Shown here: positions 5,510 through 6,486 of the stretch, piece by piece | How positions within the stretch are numbered: the first letter of the stretch is position 1 | Layout: each line of letters starts with the position of its first letter | Source of the DNA: Deltaproteobacteria bacterium | GTDB taxonomy: Bacteria > UBA10199 > DSSB01 | Assembly: GCA_021772695.1 (NCBI GenBank) | Contig: JAJFLL010000142.1 | Span: 1 to 6,486 of the forward strand | Length of the DNA: 6,486 nucleotides | Direction of reading: 5' to 3' | Translations under genes and position numbers: made by a program | The notes under the pieces: model-generated | The model's input: the letters and a program-made list of their open reading frames with translations, nothing else | The model's database searches: none | What the model was told of the DNA's origin: nothing

Positions 5510-6486
5510 TTATGCTTTTCTTTTGACGCGCTGCTTAATGATCAAGACCATGATGCTGGGCAGGAATAAGACGCCAGCAGCGGTACAACAGGTAATCCCC
5601 AATATAACGACTCGACCTAATTGGCCCAAACCCTGATGGTTGGCAAAGGCCAGACCTACAAAAGAGGTCAGGGTATCAAGGTAGGTAATCAGTAAGGCCT
5701 TTCCGGTGGAGCCGAATAAGAAATCGATGTTGGTTTCCTTTTCTTCCCGAAACCTATGGATCATATGAACGCCGTTATCGGCTCCGATTCCCAAAATCAT
5801 CGGGAGAGCGATCATGTTCGCGGTATTAAAGGAAAGACCAAAAAGACTCATGAGGCCGAAGAGACTAAAGGTTCCTAAGATCAACGGAAGAAAGGCCAAC
5901 AGGGAATAGCGGAGAGATTTAAAGTCGATCAAAAAGATGAGAAATATGGCCAGGGCGGAATATAATCCCGCTTGGAAATAACTGTTTCGTACCAAATTCA
6001 ATATTTCGAAAAACATGATCGGGGGACCGGTCACATGGGGGTCTACGGTGCGTAACTCTTTGACAAATTCCGTCAAAGGCTCCCGTTCCCAGATATTGAC
6101 CGATGGGTAGGCATAGATGGCGTAGGTCTGGTCTTCAGAGACAAAACGTCCCAATATTTCCGGTGGAACGTCGTCTAGCTCAAGTTTACCGGCCTGCGCC
6201 GAGGCCACGAAAATTTTGCGCAGGGCTGGAAATAGCCGGTTTTGAAATTCAACCAATTGAGGTTGTACGAAGTTGCCTTCAAGCATGGCTTGCACTTCTG
6301 GGTCGTCTGCTTCTTGGGGAAGTTTTTGCAAGACCTCTTGAACTGCCTCGATGCCTGATTCGGTTTTTTCTAATAATTGACTGCCCAGAGAATAATTGAG
6401 CGCTTGGTCGCTGATCTTTTCTAAGTTTCCTTCAAGACGTTTTAGATTCGCCTTTAGTGCTGCAATGTTTGGCGGTTTCAGTTGTG
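5510..6486 (-). CDS. MMPL/RND-type transporter, C-terminal part (cut by window edge)
   Basis: The frame is open to the right edge with no stop, so about 324 C-terminal residues of a larger inner-membrane transporter are visible. A TTG at 6331-6329 could be taken as a start but is internal, since coding-like sequence continues upstream. The visible part is the end of the second periplasmic domain (about 1-165) followed by five membrane segments expected to be TM8 to TM12: near 170-187, 194-216, 222-242, 262-281 and 291-316. Residues 222-247 (ANMIALPMILGIGADNG, then HMIHRF) and the later SF-to-SH-like stretch (FVGLAFANHQGLGQLG) resemble MMPL and HpnN-like (hopanoid-associated) RND proteins, which move lipids or other hydrophobic molecules using proton flow. 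Residues 7-28 show a clean heptad pattern. The protein ends in a basic tail (KQRVKRKA). The substrate cannot be stated, and hopanoid transport is only one possibility since no hopanoid gene is in view. It is followed 98 bases later by doxX. Confidence 0.88.
   Translation of the reverse strand, partial: QLKPPNIAALKANLKRLEGNLEKISDQALNYSLGSQLLEKTESGIEAVQEVLQKLPQEADDPEVQAMLEGNFVQPQLVEFQNRLFPALRKIFVASAQAGKLELDDVPPEILGRFVSEDQTYAIYAYPSVNIWEREPLTEFVKELRTVDPHVTGPPIMFFEILNLVRNSYFQAGLYSALAIFLIFLIDFKSLRYSLLAFLPLILGTFSLFGLMSLFGLSFNTANMIALPMILGIGADNGVHMIHRFREEKETNIDFLFGSTGKALLITYLDTLTSFVGLAFANHQGLGQLGRVVILGITCCTAAGVLFLPSIMVLIIKQRVKRKA

Noticed and set aside
6329..6331. TTG as a start of the transporter gene
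   Set aside because: The frame remains open and protein-like for another 51 codons to the edge. The TM8-12 layout requires a much longer N-terminal part.
6103..6399. Open frame of 98 codons on the plus strand
   Set aside because: It is opposite the transporter coding sequence, Arg-rich and without motifs, as expected of a shadow frame.

Overview
The window holds six genes in two blocks that converge near position 2246. Plus-strand block: an inositol-monophosphatase-family enzyme (51-830), a small predicted lipoprotein of no recognised family (904-1473) and a cytoplasmic TPR protein (1562-2239). Minus-strand block, in transcription order: the C-terminal part of an MMPL/RND-type membrane transporter running in from beyond the right edge (6486-5510), a DoxX-family membrane protein (5411-4977) and a full-length homodimeric-type pyruvate dehydrogenase E1, aceE (4923-2254). 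No stretch longer than 300 bases lacks a gene. I saw no tRNA, rRNA, CRISPR array, insertion sequence or attachment site.

The organism is a bacterium, almost certainly Gram-negative: there is a lipoprotein with a canonical lipobox, an HpnN-like RND lipid-transporter family member, and an AceE that aligns end to end with the proteobacterial type. Base composition is moderate, by eye somewhat under 50% GC, and looks even across the window, so there is no sign of recent transfer. I recalled the Escherichia coli AceE sequence for comparison and cannot place the organism further. An uncultured delta-proteobacteria-like lineage is only a guess.

The suhB-like, lipoprotein and TPR genes are separated by 73 and 88 bases. 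Each has an AAGGA ribosome site, and they may or may not be co-transcribed. The doxX and aceE genes are 53 bases apart and probably form one unit, with a plausible promoter just after the transporter stop codon. aceE is the last gene of its strand block and meets the TPR gene tail to tail across 14 bases. The usual downstream partners aceF (E2) and lpd (E3) are therefore not next to it.

This looks mainly like ordinary chromosomal housekeeping sequence, and I found no convincing new system. The points most worth a second look are the aceE gene away from its partners and paired with doxX, a perfect 16-bp palindrome at 1481-1496, protein-like open sequence upstream of the TPR start, and a heptad-patterned helix in the transporter's periplasmic domain.
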